A DNA stretch of 64,000 nucleotides from Isoperla grammatica (Eukaryota; Arthropoda; Insecta; Plecoptera; Perlodidae), in the NCBI GenBank assembly GCA_945910005.1, contig OX246737.1, forward strand, positions 76,997,150-77,061,149, given 5' to 3'. The notes beneath the pieces are model-generated. The model ran no database searches, had not been told where the DNA came from, and saw only the letters and a list, made by a program, of their open reading frames with translations. Positions within the stretch are counted from its first letter, which is position 1; each line of letters starts with the position of its first letter. The position numbers were made by a program, and so were the translations under genes. Below are positions 34,230 through 44,854 of the stretch, piece by piece.

Positions 34230-34490
34230 ATTGAAGATATGCCTCTCCATCTTCTTCTATCCTGCCCCCTCAACTTCATTCCAGTTTCCTCTTCGCATTT
34301 ACACATCCTTCCTCGTTTTGTCGTGCCATCTTTGTCGTGATCTTCCTCTCGTTCTTCTACCTAGAATCTCCAGTTCTAGCATTCTCCTCGACAATCTTTC
34401 TCTTTCCATCCTCTTGACATGTCTGAACCATTTCAGTCTTCTCTCTCCAATACGCTCCAATTATTTCCTTACGCCTAGTTGGTTTCTTAT
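34230..34490 (-). pseudogene. Non-LTR retrotransposon reverse transcriptase C-terminal tail
   Basis: Read from about 34490, the translation includes RRLKWFRHVKRMERERLSRR, then LGRRTRGRSRQRWHD, a stop, and later GQDRRRWRG. This is the classic tail after the thumb of many animal non-LTR elements (G-H-V-x-R-M ... G-R-R-x-R-G-R-x-x-x-R-W ... D-R-x-R-W-R). Stops and the lack of the upstream catalytic core show it is a dead fragment. The plus-strand open frames over the same interval are antisense shadows. Confidence 0.8.
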
Positions 34491-34494
34491 GTCG

Positions 34495-35570
34495 TGGTTA
34501 TAAAAAATGGATATCTATAAATGAAGATGGATGTAAAACATTGAATATACTGTTTAATTACTATCTAAGGAAGATCAATATTCGTCACGGACACGAATAT
34601 AGAATCACCCTATGATTTGGATTTTAATGACCAGCATGATGGAGACTTTGCGAAGCGTAGAACAAGAACACATAAGAACCAAGAAGTGATAATATATGAT
34701 GCCCGGTGGCAAATCTTTTTCATTTGAGCCAAGTGTTTTAGATAAAGCGCAACCGAGACTCCAGATTAATGTCTTACTTGGAAAAGTCGAATTACGGTTT
34801 CAGTAACGATTCTGTGTACTTCTTTACGCGTGTAATACATAAGTAAGAGATCCTACCTAAATTTATGTATTGTTGCTTCTTTACCAAATAAAAAAAACAA
34901 CAGGGTGTCGTTCGAATTGTGTGTAATTTTACCCAGTCAGAAAAAATGCTTAATTTGAGTGAGCGTTCCTTGTTTTGCGGATAGCAAGGGTGTCGAAGAT
35001 TTCGTGAGAAAAGTTGAAAAGATTTCCAATATAATTGAAATGTTAAAATGCATTAATCGCTATGTAAAAATGTGATGTGACTTTTAACAGTTGAAGGTTA
35101 CAGGCACCAAGATTTTACTTTTGTTTTAAAGTTTTAACGAATGGCCGTCCCTTTTACGGTGTATTTAGTTGAAGCTATGTTCAGCTTGAAATTTAGTTTA
35201 GAAAATAGTTATGCACAGAACCAAAGTGCGGTTTTAAATTCCAAACCGCATTTTTGAACAATTATTGTAACCAGTAGTTATCCAGAATGGCATTATCATT
35301 TATTAGGTCATTATGTTTAACAGAGGGTATCGTTAGCGTAATATAGCAAAGGTGCTTTTTGCTGGGCTCAATTTTTTTTTTTCAATAAAACATTTCGAAC
35401 AATATATAATATCATCTCAGAATCAGGTTAGATGAACATCGATGGTTGCGATATATAAATCATCGCTCGGCAAGTGGTTGGCTGTAGTTCTCTTGTACTA
35501 GACTCATCACATTCGAGAGCTCTTTCTTACATCACACGCAACTTTATAGGGTTCAAAGTTTCTGACTTAC
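34495..35570. other. Dipeptidase intron, nothing recognised
   Basis: AT-rich intron sequence immediately downstream of the transmembrane exon on the minus strand. Unlike the other two exons, this exon's donor is not followed by a tandem array. Confidence 0.55.
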
Positions 35571-35757
35571 CCGTCCACCAAAGGCACCTCTCGTAGCAGC
35601 CTAGTGACGACTTCTAGTCGCTCGTCTAGAGACAATCCTGATTGGACACGCAGGGCGATCGGAACGCATACGCCGACAGCGGCGGCAAGAATGAGAACTA
35701 CTACCAAAGCCATCCAGGGACGTGGTACCAGGGCGACCCTGGCTACTGGAAACTCCC
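35571..35757 (-). CDS. Membrane dipeptidase, transmembrane-anchor exon
   Basis: The acceptor is tgtttccag (AG at 35758-35759) and the donor is GACGG|GTAAGTCAG (GT at 35569-35570), an excellent 5' splice site. The exon supplies 61 full codons: EFPVARVALVPRPW, the hydrophobic membrane segment MALVVVLILAAAVGVCVPIA, then LSLDERLEVVTRLLREVPLV and D plus a split Gly codon. The phase-2 end joins exactly with the exon at 13954 to give VPLVDGHNDLPW. The single N-terminal membrane segment implies a type II or signal-anchored ectoenzyme with the zinc enzyme outside. An ATG at 35773 lies in frame upstream (MLLFPGEF), so this could instead be a first coding exon. The phase-1 acceptor fits the exon at 48839, which I prefer. 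Confidence 0.88.
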
Positions 35758-35774
35758 CTGGAAACAAGAGCATA

Positions 35775-36845
35775 AAGTTTGTCTTGTTTCCTCCAATGCG
35801 TTACATTACTAATAAGAGTATTCGAGGACTGTTACAGAGTTATTTACCTTTAACATCAGTACACACGCATAACATATTATATCACTCAAAAATACTCGGG
35901 ATCTTTGGACAAGTTTATAGATTTATGAATGCAATTTGATAATAATATTTTCATTACTTTCCTTATGTTCATCGGATTGAGAGTCAAACCCTCAACATAC
36001 ATATTATTATCCACGTATCGGTGCTCATGCTGGTCCGGTTGTAATACTTGAAACAATAAACAATATCTTTGTTGTCTCGTACTATTGTCGTTACTACTTG
36101 ATTACTTATGGCAAATAAGTTTATTAAACCCAACAACATACACAGCCGTTATGGCACCAATCAACAACGCGCCGAGTCGAGTATCGCCAGGAGAAATAAA
36201 TCAAGCGCGATGATAAAACGATTGCTGAAATAAATTCCGGCTACAATATATGGGAAATGTTATTCAGTCTGGCATAGTTTAATAACCTACGTGGACTTGG
36301 GCTCATAAAATATCCCGGCTTATAGCCGTAGTTTAGTGGAAGGCGAGGTAAACGCCCTCACAATTTACGTGGCTGCAAATCTTGCATTCAAAACCTTATT
36401 ATTTTTCTGCGTGATTGTTTAACGAGGTCATAAGCTATACAGTTACATTGGTAAATCGTCCGTGGTAAGCCTGTGTAGCACGATCATTCTTGCATAAAGC
36501 CCGCATACCATGTGCGCACAAGCACACTCATAGCTTTATTAATCTATATACAAATACAAGCCTCTAAAACAGAATGCAGCCAGCTACACGAGGAGGAAGA
36601 CATTATGAACCAGTAGAAATTGTTGCTCACAATCACAGAATAATACTATAGAGGCAGAAATTTACCTTTTGCGATTGAAGATAAAGTGTTAATTTCTCTC
36701 ATTAAAAATGAGACAACCTAATTATAGACAACGTTATGTTTGAAGGATATATAAATGCACTTTAGTCCATGTATTTAAATAAAGTAGATATTACCTATAT
36801 ATATATATAACTGATACAAAGATGAAATAAAAATTATTTTATTAA
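35775..36845. other. Intron sequence upstream of the transmembrane exon
   Basis: No gene is seen. There is a short (TA)n tract at about 36797-36810. Confidence 0.5.
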
Positions 36846-36849
36846 GTTT

Positions 36850-37130
36850 ACGGCACTCGTTCTGTTTGTTTTTTGATTGATTCTTTGTTTGTTTTTGTGT
36901 CTCGCGATAGCGGTCGAACGGAGAGTCCGATCAAGTTGAAATTTGGACCATTCACAAGCATGGATGTGGATTGAATGCCACCAGTTTTGTGTAAACATCT
37001 CTCAAGAAGTTCAAAGTACACCTCAGTTACCTGAAACTTTTTCTAACAGAAAATGGCGTCAAAATGTGAGATACCAATTTTATAGTAAATTTTCGTCCAG
37101 TCACGAATATGCTTATTTTAAAGGAATATT
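36850..37130. repeat. Single arm of the 1.6-kb palindromic family
   Basis: It matches 6960-7200: atagcggtcgaacgga, gatcaagttgaaattt, catggatgtggattgaa, and gtccagtcacgaatatg near the end. Only one arm is present, so it is a truncated or half-element copy. Confidence 0.85.
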
Positions 37131-37317
37131 ATCACATAAAACAAAGTATGGTTTGTTCACAAGTAGACATATGAAAAAATAAGATGATTGTGATGTTCGA
37201 CATCCATGAACGATGCATGGCTTGTTTTGACGCGTGCCTCGAGGCGTGTGACGACGGTGGCTAGGTAGGCGCGCACACCAGTCCTGCAACCTGGAGTTAT
37301 GAACATTTAATCTGGCT

Positions 37318-37344
37318 GGATTCTTATTATTATTATTATTATCA

Positions 37345-37382
<38 letters not shown>

Positions 37383-37398
37383 ATAATAATAAAAATAA

Positions 37399-37441
<43 letters not shown>

Positions 37442-37465
37442 TTTTATTATTATTAGTCTATTATT
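37318..37465. repeat. (TTA)n microsatellite with a strand switch
   Basis: A run of TTA turns into TAA-type repeats around 37380-37400 (ataataataataaaaataat) and then back to TTA. The tract is therefore self-complementary and could fold into a hairpin. Confidence 0.95.
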
Positions 37466-37689
37466 ATTGTTTATTGTTGCAATACATACAAACTCGGTCA
37501 CAACCGGCATAAACATGTTGTACGGACATAAATGTCAAGTATTTCCATGTGTTTACTTTGTTAAAATCTACTTAGAACTAATTAAATATATCATTGTCCA
37601 TGTTATTTTTCTAAACCAAACTGTAGATGCTATGTACGGTTGTGGCCGATTTGTACTCATCCCACCATTCGCTCTTCGTACGGTGGAAA

Positions 37690-38151
37690 ACCCCGAAAAC
37701 CACCTTCAGGATGGAGAACTTCTTGACGTCTTCATTCTTCTTTGTTCAAAAATTTTCGCCCTATCCTACATGTGTTCAAAATTATTGCTTTTTGCATCTC
37801 GATGTATATGTTTGGTTGGAGACCAATTAGTTTAATACTGTCATGGAGTTTACGCGGAAAAATGCCATTTGCTTTATTCTGCTTCCACAACCTTTTTATT
37901 TCAATAGATAATTCCTTATATCTGTTTATCTTTTCCCGCCAAGTTGTCTCTTCATTGTGGCAAAAAGGGACGGCAACATCAATTAAAATCGTTTCTTGTT
38001 TCTTCTTGTCAATAAATATAATATCCGGTATATTTAAAAAAAATAGATTTTTGCTCGAAAAGCAAAACATGGAAGTAAAACTTGACATATTTGTATTATG
38101 TATCACGATCACCACGTTGTTCCTCCGATTGGTCATTGCGTCAAAAGTCAC
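37690..38151 (-). pseudogene. Non-LTR retrotransposon C-terminal domain fragment
   Basis: The 139-residue frame contains IPDIIFIDKKKQETILIDVA, REKINRYKELSIEIKRLWK, FPRKLHDSIKLIGL and MQKAIILNTCRIGRKFL. This is the conserved tail found after the reverse transcriptase in several non-LTR families; the PD...(D/E) spacing is nuclease-like. The stretch usually present between IKRLWK and the PRKLH block is shortened, which suggests an internal deletion. No catalytic reverse transcriptase core is adjacent. The plus-strand frame over the same interval is a shadow. Confidence 0.75.
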
Positions 38152-38339
38152 AAGAAATTACCAAGCACCATGAGATAAAAAGTGAAAAGTGTTTGCACGT
38201 GAAATTGAGTCATTGCTTTTGCAAGCATCCCATGGTTTCTACAACAACATTGTGATAGGCTTCAAATAACTGATCCAAACATAACTACTTTATTTCAGGG
38301 TGTTTGAAGCAGAGATCCAACCAGGTTTGTTTTTTAAAC

Positions 38340-38950
38340 ATAGCTGAAGCCTAGCCTGACCAGTCACTGGCAAAGCTAGCCTAGCTGCAAGCATAGCCAA
38401 TGTTAGATAGCCCAGCCAAGCTGAAAGCTAGCTGCTTAGAAAGAACATAGCCCAGCCAAGCTGAAAGCTAGCTGCTTAGAAAGAACATAGCCCAGCCGAG
38501 CTGGAAGCTAGCTGGCTTACTACGAACATAGCCCAGCCAAGCTGAAAGCTAGCTGCTTAGAAAGAACATAGCCCAGTCGAGCTGAAAGCTAGCTGGCTTA
38601 CTACGAACATAGCCCAGCCAAGCTGAAAGCTAGCTGGCTTACTACGAACATAGCCCAGCCGAGCTGAAAGCTAGCTGCTTAGAAAGAACATAGCCCAGCC
38701 GAGCTGAAAGCTAGCTGGCTTACTACGAACATAGCCCAGCCGAGCTGAAAGCTAGCTGGCTTACTACGAACATAGCCCAGCCGAGCTGAAAGCTAGCTGG
38801 CTTACTACGAACATAGCCCAGCCAAGCTGAAAGCTAGCTGGTTTCAAACAAACGTACTCAAGCCAAGCTGGAAGCTAGCTGATACGGAAAAACATAGCTA
38901 ATTAGCCTAGCCTAGCTGGAAGCTAGCCGGGGCAGAAAGAACATAGCAGT
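38340..38950. repeat. 40/41-bp minisatellite with two alternating unit types
   Basis: About 14 units share acatagcccagccaagctga and aagctagctg. They then end either cttagaaaga (40 bp) or gcttactacga (41 bp). The two types alternate irregularly. Flanking units are degenerate (ctagcctagctggaagctag). The internal agctagct is palindromic. Confidence 0.93.
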
Positions 38951-39271
38951 TAGAATCATAGCATTGCATTACAAAAGTAAGGCGCAAACGAAACATGAAA
39001 CCTGCATATTTGACAGATATCGAATAGCTGTAGTGATTACTAAGGATGAAAAAATCGGTTCTATTCTTATAAGTACAAAAAAATGTTATGTAATAATCTA
39101 GGGGATAGCGGTAATTGACTGATATTTAAATCGAGTATCCGGGAGGGGGTTATGTTTTAATAGTTCTATTACTGTTGGTGCCCCTTTATTGACATATGGT
39201 TTTCAAGACAATTATTAATTTTAATGTGAACTTTTTTGATAATTCCAGTTAATTGATTGTAGGATTGCAAT
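38951..39271. other. Non-coding spacer
   Basis: No recognisable gene or repeat. Confidence 0.5.
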
Positions 39272-39446
39272 ATTTAGCTTTTTATGACTTGCACTTTTTT
39301 CACCAAATATCTAAGGTAAAAACTGGCCAAGTTGTGGATGATGTAAGTTGTTTTATTTTCTGAAAACAAACTTCCATCGTCTACAACTCAGTCAGTTTTA
39401 AACTAGACATTTGCCGAAAAAAGTGCAATTCATAACACAAGCTAAG
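39272..39446. mobile_element. About 175-bp palindromic MITE
   Basis: tatgacttgcacttttttca (left) pairs with the reverse complement of gaaaaaagtgcaattcata (right). Arms of about 60 bp continue (aactggccaagttgtggatg with catcgtctacaactcagtca-type sequence) around a foldable centre. Confidence 0.75.
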
Positions 39447-39990
39447 ACTATATATTATATTAACTATATTATTCAATATGTGTAGTAAAAAAGTATACTA
39501 AAAAAAAATTAGTCAAACTGATCACAATCGATTCTAAAAGGACACAAACAGGTCATACACCCCAAATCTGCTAGCTTCGAAGTTCTGTCAATTATAATAT
39601 ATGGCTATCCTTCCTAGGCTGTTACCCGAAGAAGTGGAAATAAACCTTCTTTTTTCATTTGACGTATTGCGTTTCTTTTAAAAGGCCTGACGTGTTTGTC
39701 CCCACTTCAAAAGAAGACAATCTAGATCTATCCCCCCCCCCCCTTTCGCCCCAAAAAAAACCATAACTCAGCTGCATGTTACAATAATTGACTGCATTTA
39801 GCGGTGTCTTTGTTGTACCGATAAAAACTCACCTTGTTTTACTCACAAGGGCATAACAAAACCTTCTCATAAAACTATCACGCAACCCCCATTACGATTG
39901 ATATCCCTTGAATCCCAGTCCCCTATACTACTTTTATCAGGGTAAAAAACAACATAAAAAACATTTTCTGTAAAAAGAGTGATTTTCAAA
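39447..39990. other. Non-coding spacer with a poly-C tract
   Basis: No gene. Poly-C at about 39733-39744. Confidence 0.5.
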
Positions 39991-39992
39991 CA

Positions 39993-40160
39993 TCAGTGGT
40001 ATAAGACGCGAGACTAAATTTTGGAGGTCGCCAGTTCAATACTGGCCACGGCCACCGGCAATCCTGAGCGAAGATTCTTTCTTATGTTTTCCTCAGTCAC
40101 AAGGTGAATACTGAGGTTGATACTAACAGCACTCAGGCATACCATAATACCACAATAAGT
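39993..40160 (+). mobile_element. Probable tRNA-derived SINE (head region)
   Basis: An A-box-like tggtataagacg (39997-40008) and a B-box/T-arm ccagttcaatactgg (40032-40046) have tRNA-like spacing. The T-arm can pair. A non-tRNA body follows (cacggccaccggcaatcctg). It is not a functional tRNA: the acceptor stem and anticodon arm are not recognisable. Confidence 0.5.
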
Positions 40161-40606
40161 CGCCTGAAGAAATGCATGCATTTTTCCTCGGCTAGTTTTC
40201 CTACGAAAAATAACTTGGAAAGTATGGTAGAAAACGATAAGCTATTGTTTGGGGAACGTCATTTCAGGGTTTTTGACGTGTTCAAGCTACTTTAAACAGC
40301 CCCCACACGGCTAAGTATATGTTGGGTAAGTATGTTGACAGACACGATGTTCATGATCACAAGCATCTGTGTCGATATTCCTGTACTCGTAGGGGGGGAG
40401 GGGGGCGGGGTGCTACAGACACCAACAACTTTTGATGTTTTACTGATGCTTGTCAACACGTTTGACCGTATAGGGGCTGCGTAAATTTGTTTGTTGATAT
40501 CTGACCATTATGAGAAATTTGGAAATTTCAATTGTATAATGATTCATATTATGAAAATGAAATTATACTCATTCTACGCATTTGCTATAGTAATCCAACG
40601 TAATTA
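40161..40606. other. Non-coding spacer with a G-rich tract
   Basis: G-rich run at about 40392-40409 (ggggggaggggggcgggg), with some potential to form a G-quadruplex. No gene. Confidence 0.5.
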
Positions 40607-42580
40607 GTCTCATACCGACCTCAGACCTTTATCTCCGGTCTCTAGTCTCATACCGACCTCAGACCTTTATCTCCGGTCTCTAGTCTCATACAGACCTCAG
40701 ACCTTTATCTCCGGACGCTTGTCTCATACCGACCTCAGACCTTTATCTCTGGTCTCTAGTCTCATACCGACCTCAGACCTTTATCTCCGGTCTCTAGTCT
40801 CATACCGACCTCAGACCTTTATCTCCGGTCTCTAGTCTCATACCGACCTCAGACCTTTATCTCCGGTCTCTAGTCTCATACCGACCTCAGACCTTTATCT
40901 CCGGTCTCTAGTCTCATACCGACCTCAGACCTTTATCTCCGGTCGCTAGTCTCATACCGACCTCAGACCTTTATCTCCGGTCTCTAGTCTCATACCGACC
41001 TCAGACCTTTATCTCCGGTCTCTAGTCTCATACCGACCTCAGACCTTTATCTCCGGTCTCTAGTCTCATACCGACCTCAGACCTTTATCTCCGGTCTCTA
41101 GTCTCATACCGACCTCAGACCTTTATCTCCGGTCGCTAGTCTCATACCGACCTCAGACCTTTATCTCCGGTCTCTAGTCTCATACCGACCTCAGACCTTT
41201 ATCTCCGGTCTCTAGTCTCATACCGACCTCAGACCTTTATCTCCGGTCGCTAGTCTCATACCGACCTCAGACCTTTATCTCCGGTCTCTAGTCTCATACC
41301 GACCTCAGACCTTTATCTCCGGTCTCTAGTCTCATACCGACCTCAGACCTTTATCTCCGGTCTCTAGTCTCATACCGACCTCAGACCTTTATCTCCGGTC
41401 TCTAGTCTCATACTGACCTCAGACCTTTATCTCCGGTCTCTAGTCTCATACCGACCTCAGACCTTTATCTCCGGTCGCTAGTCTCATACCGACCTCAGAC
41501 CTTTATCTCCGGTCTCTAGTCTCATACCGACCTCAGACCTTTATCTCCGGTCTCTAGTCTCATACCGACCTCAGACCTTTATCTCCGGTCTCTAGTCTCA
41601 TACCGACCTCAGACCTTTATCTCCGGTCTCTAGTCTCATACCGACCTCAGACCTTTATCTCCGGTCTCTAGTCTCATACCGACCTCAGACCTTTATCTCC
41701 GGTCGCTAGTCTCATACCGACCTCAGACCTTTATCTCCGGTCTCTAGTCTCATACCGACCTCAGACCTTTATCTCCGGTCTCTAGTCTCATACCGACCTC
41801 AGACCTTTATCTCCGGTCTCTAGTCTCATACCGACCTCAGACCTTTATCTCCGGTCTCTAGTCTCATACCGACCTCAGACCTTTATCTCCGGTCTCTAGT
41901 CTCATACCGACCTCAGACCTTTATCTCCGGTCTCTAGTCTCATACCGACCTCAGACCTTTATCTCCGGTCGCTAGTCTCATACCGACCTCAGACCTTTAT
42001 CTCCGGTCGCTAGTCTCATACCGACCTCAGACCTTTATCTCCGGTCTCTAGTCTTATACCGACCTCAGACCTTTATCTCCGGTCTCTAGTCTCATACCGA
42101 CCTCAGACCTTTATCTCCGGTCGCTAGTCTCATACCGACCTCAGACCTTTATCTCCGGTCTCTAGTCTCATACCGACCTCAGACCTTTATCTCCGGTCGC
42201 TAGTCTCATACCGACCTCAGACCTTTATCTCCGGTCGCTAGTCTCATACCGACCTCAGACCTTTATCTCCGGTCGCTAGTCTCATACCGACCTCAGACCT
42301 TTATCTCCGGTCGCTAGTCTCATACCGATCTCAGACCTTTATCTCCGGTCGCTAGTCTCATACCGACCTCAGACCTTTATCTCCGGTCTCTAGTCTCATA
42401 CCGATCTCAGACCTTTATCTCCGGTCGCTAGTCTCATACCGATCTCAGACCTTTATCTCCGGTCTCTAGTCTCATACCGATCTCAGACCTTTATCTCCGG
42501 TCTCTAGTCTCATACCGATCTCAGACCTTTATCTCCGGTCGCTAGTCTCATACCGATCTCAGACCTTTATCTCCGGTCGC
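40607..42580. repeat. 38-bp tandem array, about 52 very homogeneous units
   Basis: The unit is tctcataccgacctcagacc plus tttatctccggtctctag. The main polymorphisms are ggtctctag versus ggtcgctag and gacctcag versus gatctcag. The gatctcag variant is concentrated at the right end (42325-42560). High uniformity suggests recent expansion or active homogenisation. Confidence 0.97.
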
Positions 42581-42589
42581 TTTCATGCA

Positions 42590-42985
42590 CGCTAATTCCA
42601 CGGAATGTAACAGATTCTTGCCACGGGATTTAAGGGATAGATGGGAGTAAGAGGGGAGGGATAAGGAAATATAGTCTATTATGACTGCGTTGTGGGCTGA
42701 CCATGGCGTTAAAATCAATTATAACGGATCACATCATACAGTTTTAACCAATGAATCAAATTATAATTTGATACCTTCTGGTAATCGTAATCCTTTTAAC
42801 TTGAAATGGAGCTCGACACGTTGAAGACCTATTATTCTAGTGGGTCAATATCAGAGACCACCAAGTAACATTTTCAAACTAGCTCACTGAGACACTGACA
42901 CAAAAGTTAGCCGGTAGCTTGAGGCACGTAGCCTGCAGCCCATGGATAGTTAGCCAGCTGTGCTCCAAAACATTTAATTTAAGTT
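42590..42985. other. Spacer between the 38-bp array and the pentanucleotide tract
   Basis: No conserved protein. On the minus strand a long pyrimidine tract (about 42625-42660) and an ATG at 42584-42586 precede the first 38-bp unit; see findings. Confidence 0.5.
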
Positions 42986-42988
42986 AAT

Positions 42989-43144
42989 ATAATTTAATTT
43001 AATTTAATTTAATTTAATTTAATTTCATTTCATTTCATTTCATTTCATTTCATTTCATTTCATTTCATTTCATTTCATTTCATTTCATTTCATTTCATTT
43101 CATTTCATTTCATTTCATTTCATTTCATTTCATTTCATTTCATT
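42989..43144. repeat. Pentanucleotide microsatellite (TTTAA)n then (TTTCA)n
   Basis: About seven TTTAA units (to about 43024) change cleanly to about 24 TTTCA units. The two-block structure suggests that a point variant expanded within an older TTTAA tract. Confidence 0.97.
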
Positions 43145-43189
43145 TACAATTTACATTAAATGTAACATGGTTTGTGTGACACACGTCAG

Positions 43190-44560
43190 AAATTCAAAGT
43201 GTAATACTTCAAAGTTTAAACAATGTAGTATACAAATTTAGTTAAGTTATCAAAAACATAGTCATCATACTTAGGCCTACAGCTTTCACATTTTTAGAAA
43301 GTTCTCTGTTATAAAATTCTTTGTCTAACAAAATGTCTGCTTTTTGTAGTTTTAAACTTTATGTGGTGTTTAATTGTTTCAAGTTCTTAGGCAACTTATT
43401 ACATATAGCTAGGCATATGAATGTCCTTTTTCAAAGAGAGTTGAATTGTGGGGCACCTTCTACATATTCTGCTTAAGTCTAGTATTGTGACTAAGTCATT
43501 ATTTCTTAATCTGGCAGGTCTATATTGCGTCACGTATAAAATGGTTTTAGATACATATATATAGGTAGCGTCAATATTTTACAGTCCCTAAAAACCCCTC
43601 TACAACTTGTTTATTCATGTTAAAGATCTACCGAATTGCCTTTTCCTTGCATATTTTTCTAAGAGCTGTCACCCCATACGATAATACCGTAACTCAAGTG
43701 TGTTGATATAAGGGAGTGATATATAGCATTATTTCTGTATTCTGGTGTATGTTTAACTTACGCAGCACATTCAGACTGCTGCTAATTTTTTTTTTAGCTA
43801 GATGGTCCACATGATCATCCTCAGTTAATCGATCGTCCATGTAACCCTTAAGAATCCCATTACATTTACTTAATCCATATCCCTTCCTTCCAATGTTCTA
43901 AGATGAAGTTCTTGTTCTGTTTTACCACTGGTTTTGAAAATCATAAACTTTGTTTTACTAACATTAAGTATTAAATTGCTTAGCATCAGCTATTGAGCTA
44001 TCTCATGAAATACAACAAATCCATCTACCTCCAGTTTCCTAACGTCTTTGTGAGCTAACACTGCTGAAAAAAGGTCCGCATACAGTACGATACCTCCCGA
44101 CGATAATGACTTCGGTAGGTCATTTATTTAAACATTAAAGTATCCAGGCCCTAGAATTGATCCTTGCGGAACCTTCTGCCTAATTTCCGCAATGATTGAC
44201 ATAAATTCTTTATTTCTTTCTTTGCATGCTATACTAACATATTGATTACTCATTTAAAGGTATGAGTTAACCTACTGTAGGGCAAGTCCTCGAATTCCAT
44301 AAGAGTAAAGTTTATTACCTATCCCCATTAACGGAGTCGAAAGCCTTGCTTGCTTGTCCATAAATATTGTAAGCACATGCTAACGCTTGTCTAATTCTTC
44401 AGAAACTTGGTCTACTAGAGAACCAAATGCAGTTTGCGTATACCGACATTTCCTAAAACCATGTCATTCTTTAGCATATAAACTATTTACCTCCATAAAC
44501 TTAGTTTTTCTGTCATTCATAGCCATTTCAAATATCTTATAGTCCATAGAGTGTAATGGG
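43190..44560 (-). pseudogene. Decayed CR1/jockey-type reverse transcriptase
   Basis: Conceptual translation from about 44560 leftward gives, in broken frames, FRKCRYTQTAFGSLV, MDKQARLSTPLMGIGNKLYS, VPQGSILGPGYF (44147-44173), GIVLYADLFSAVL (catalytic Y-A-D-D changed; YAD at 44074-44082) and LNVSKTKFMIF. Thumb-like sequence and NTLELRYYRMG follow. The order and motifs are those of jockey/CR1-type reverse transcriptases. Many stops and frameshifts make it long dead. The endonuclease domain is not present to the right. Confidence 0.85.
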
Positions 44561-44850
44561 ACACCCCCCACTCCACAGGGTAAAACCTCTCCTCCAGCGG
44601 GGTAGGTTGGTGGCGGTTGTTGTGGGGTTTTGTGAAAGACGGCAGTTGCAGTGGGACCGGCATACGACCCACTTGTACGGTCAATAATAAAACAACCATA
44701 CTTTTGAACTGTTTCGTGTGACAACCAGTTCCCAATCCAAATTTACCTATCATGAACCGATTGTGTGGCCGCACAATCGGACACACAATCGGTCAAACTA
44801 TGACATCCAAAATTTACCAAAATCGGTCAACAAATGGCCAAGTTGTGCCT
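44561..44850. other. Spacer between the dead reverse transcriptase and the 59-bp array
   Basis: No gene is recognised. It contains an inverted pair around 44755-44795 (accgattgtgtggcc and cacacaatcggt), which can fold. Confidence 0.5.
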
Positions 44851-44854
44851 TGGT

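Noticed and set aside
34050..34503. Two overlapping plus-strand frames rich in Ser/Leu
   Set aside because: They are the antisense of a minus-strand reverse-transcriptase tail with clear motifs.
37742..38173. 143-residue hydrophobic plus-strand frame
   Set aside because: It is the shadow of the minus-strand retrotransposon domain at 37690-38151, which has recognisable conserved blocks.
39993..40070. Functional tRNA gene
   Set aside because: Only box A and box B-like motifs are present. The acceptor and anticodon arms cannot be drawn, so a SINE head is the better reading.
40607..42580. Regularly spaced repeats that might suggest a CRISPR array
   Set aside because: Units are contiguous with no unique spacers and the setting is eukaryotic; it is a minisatellite. 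The same applies to the other arrays.
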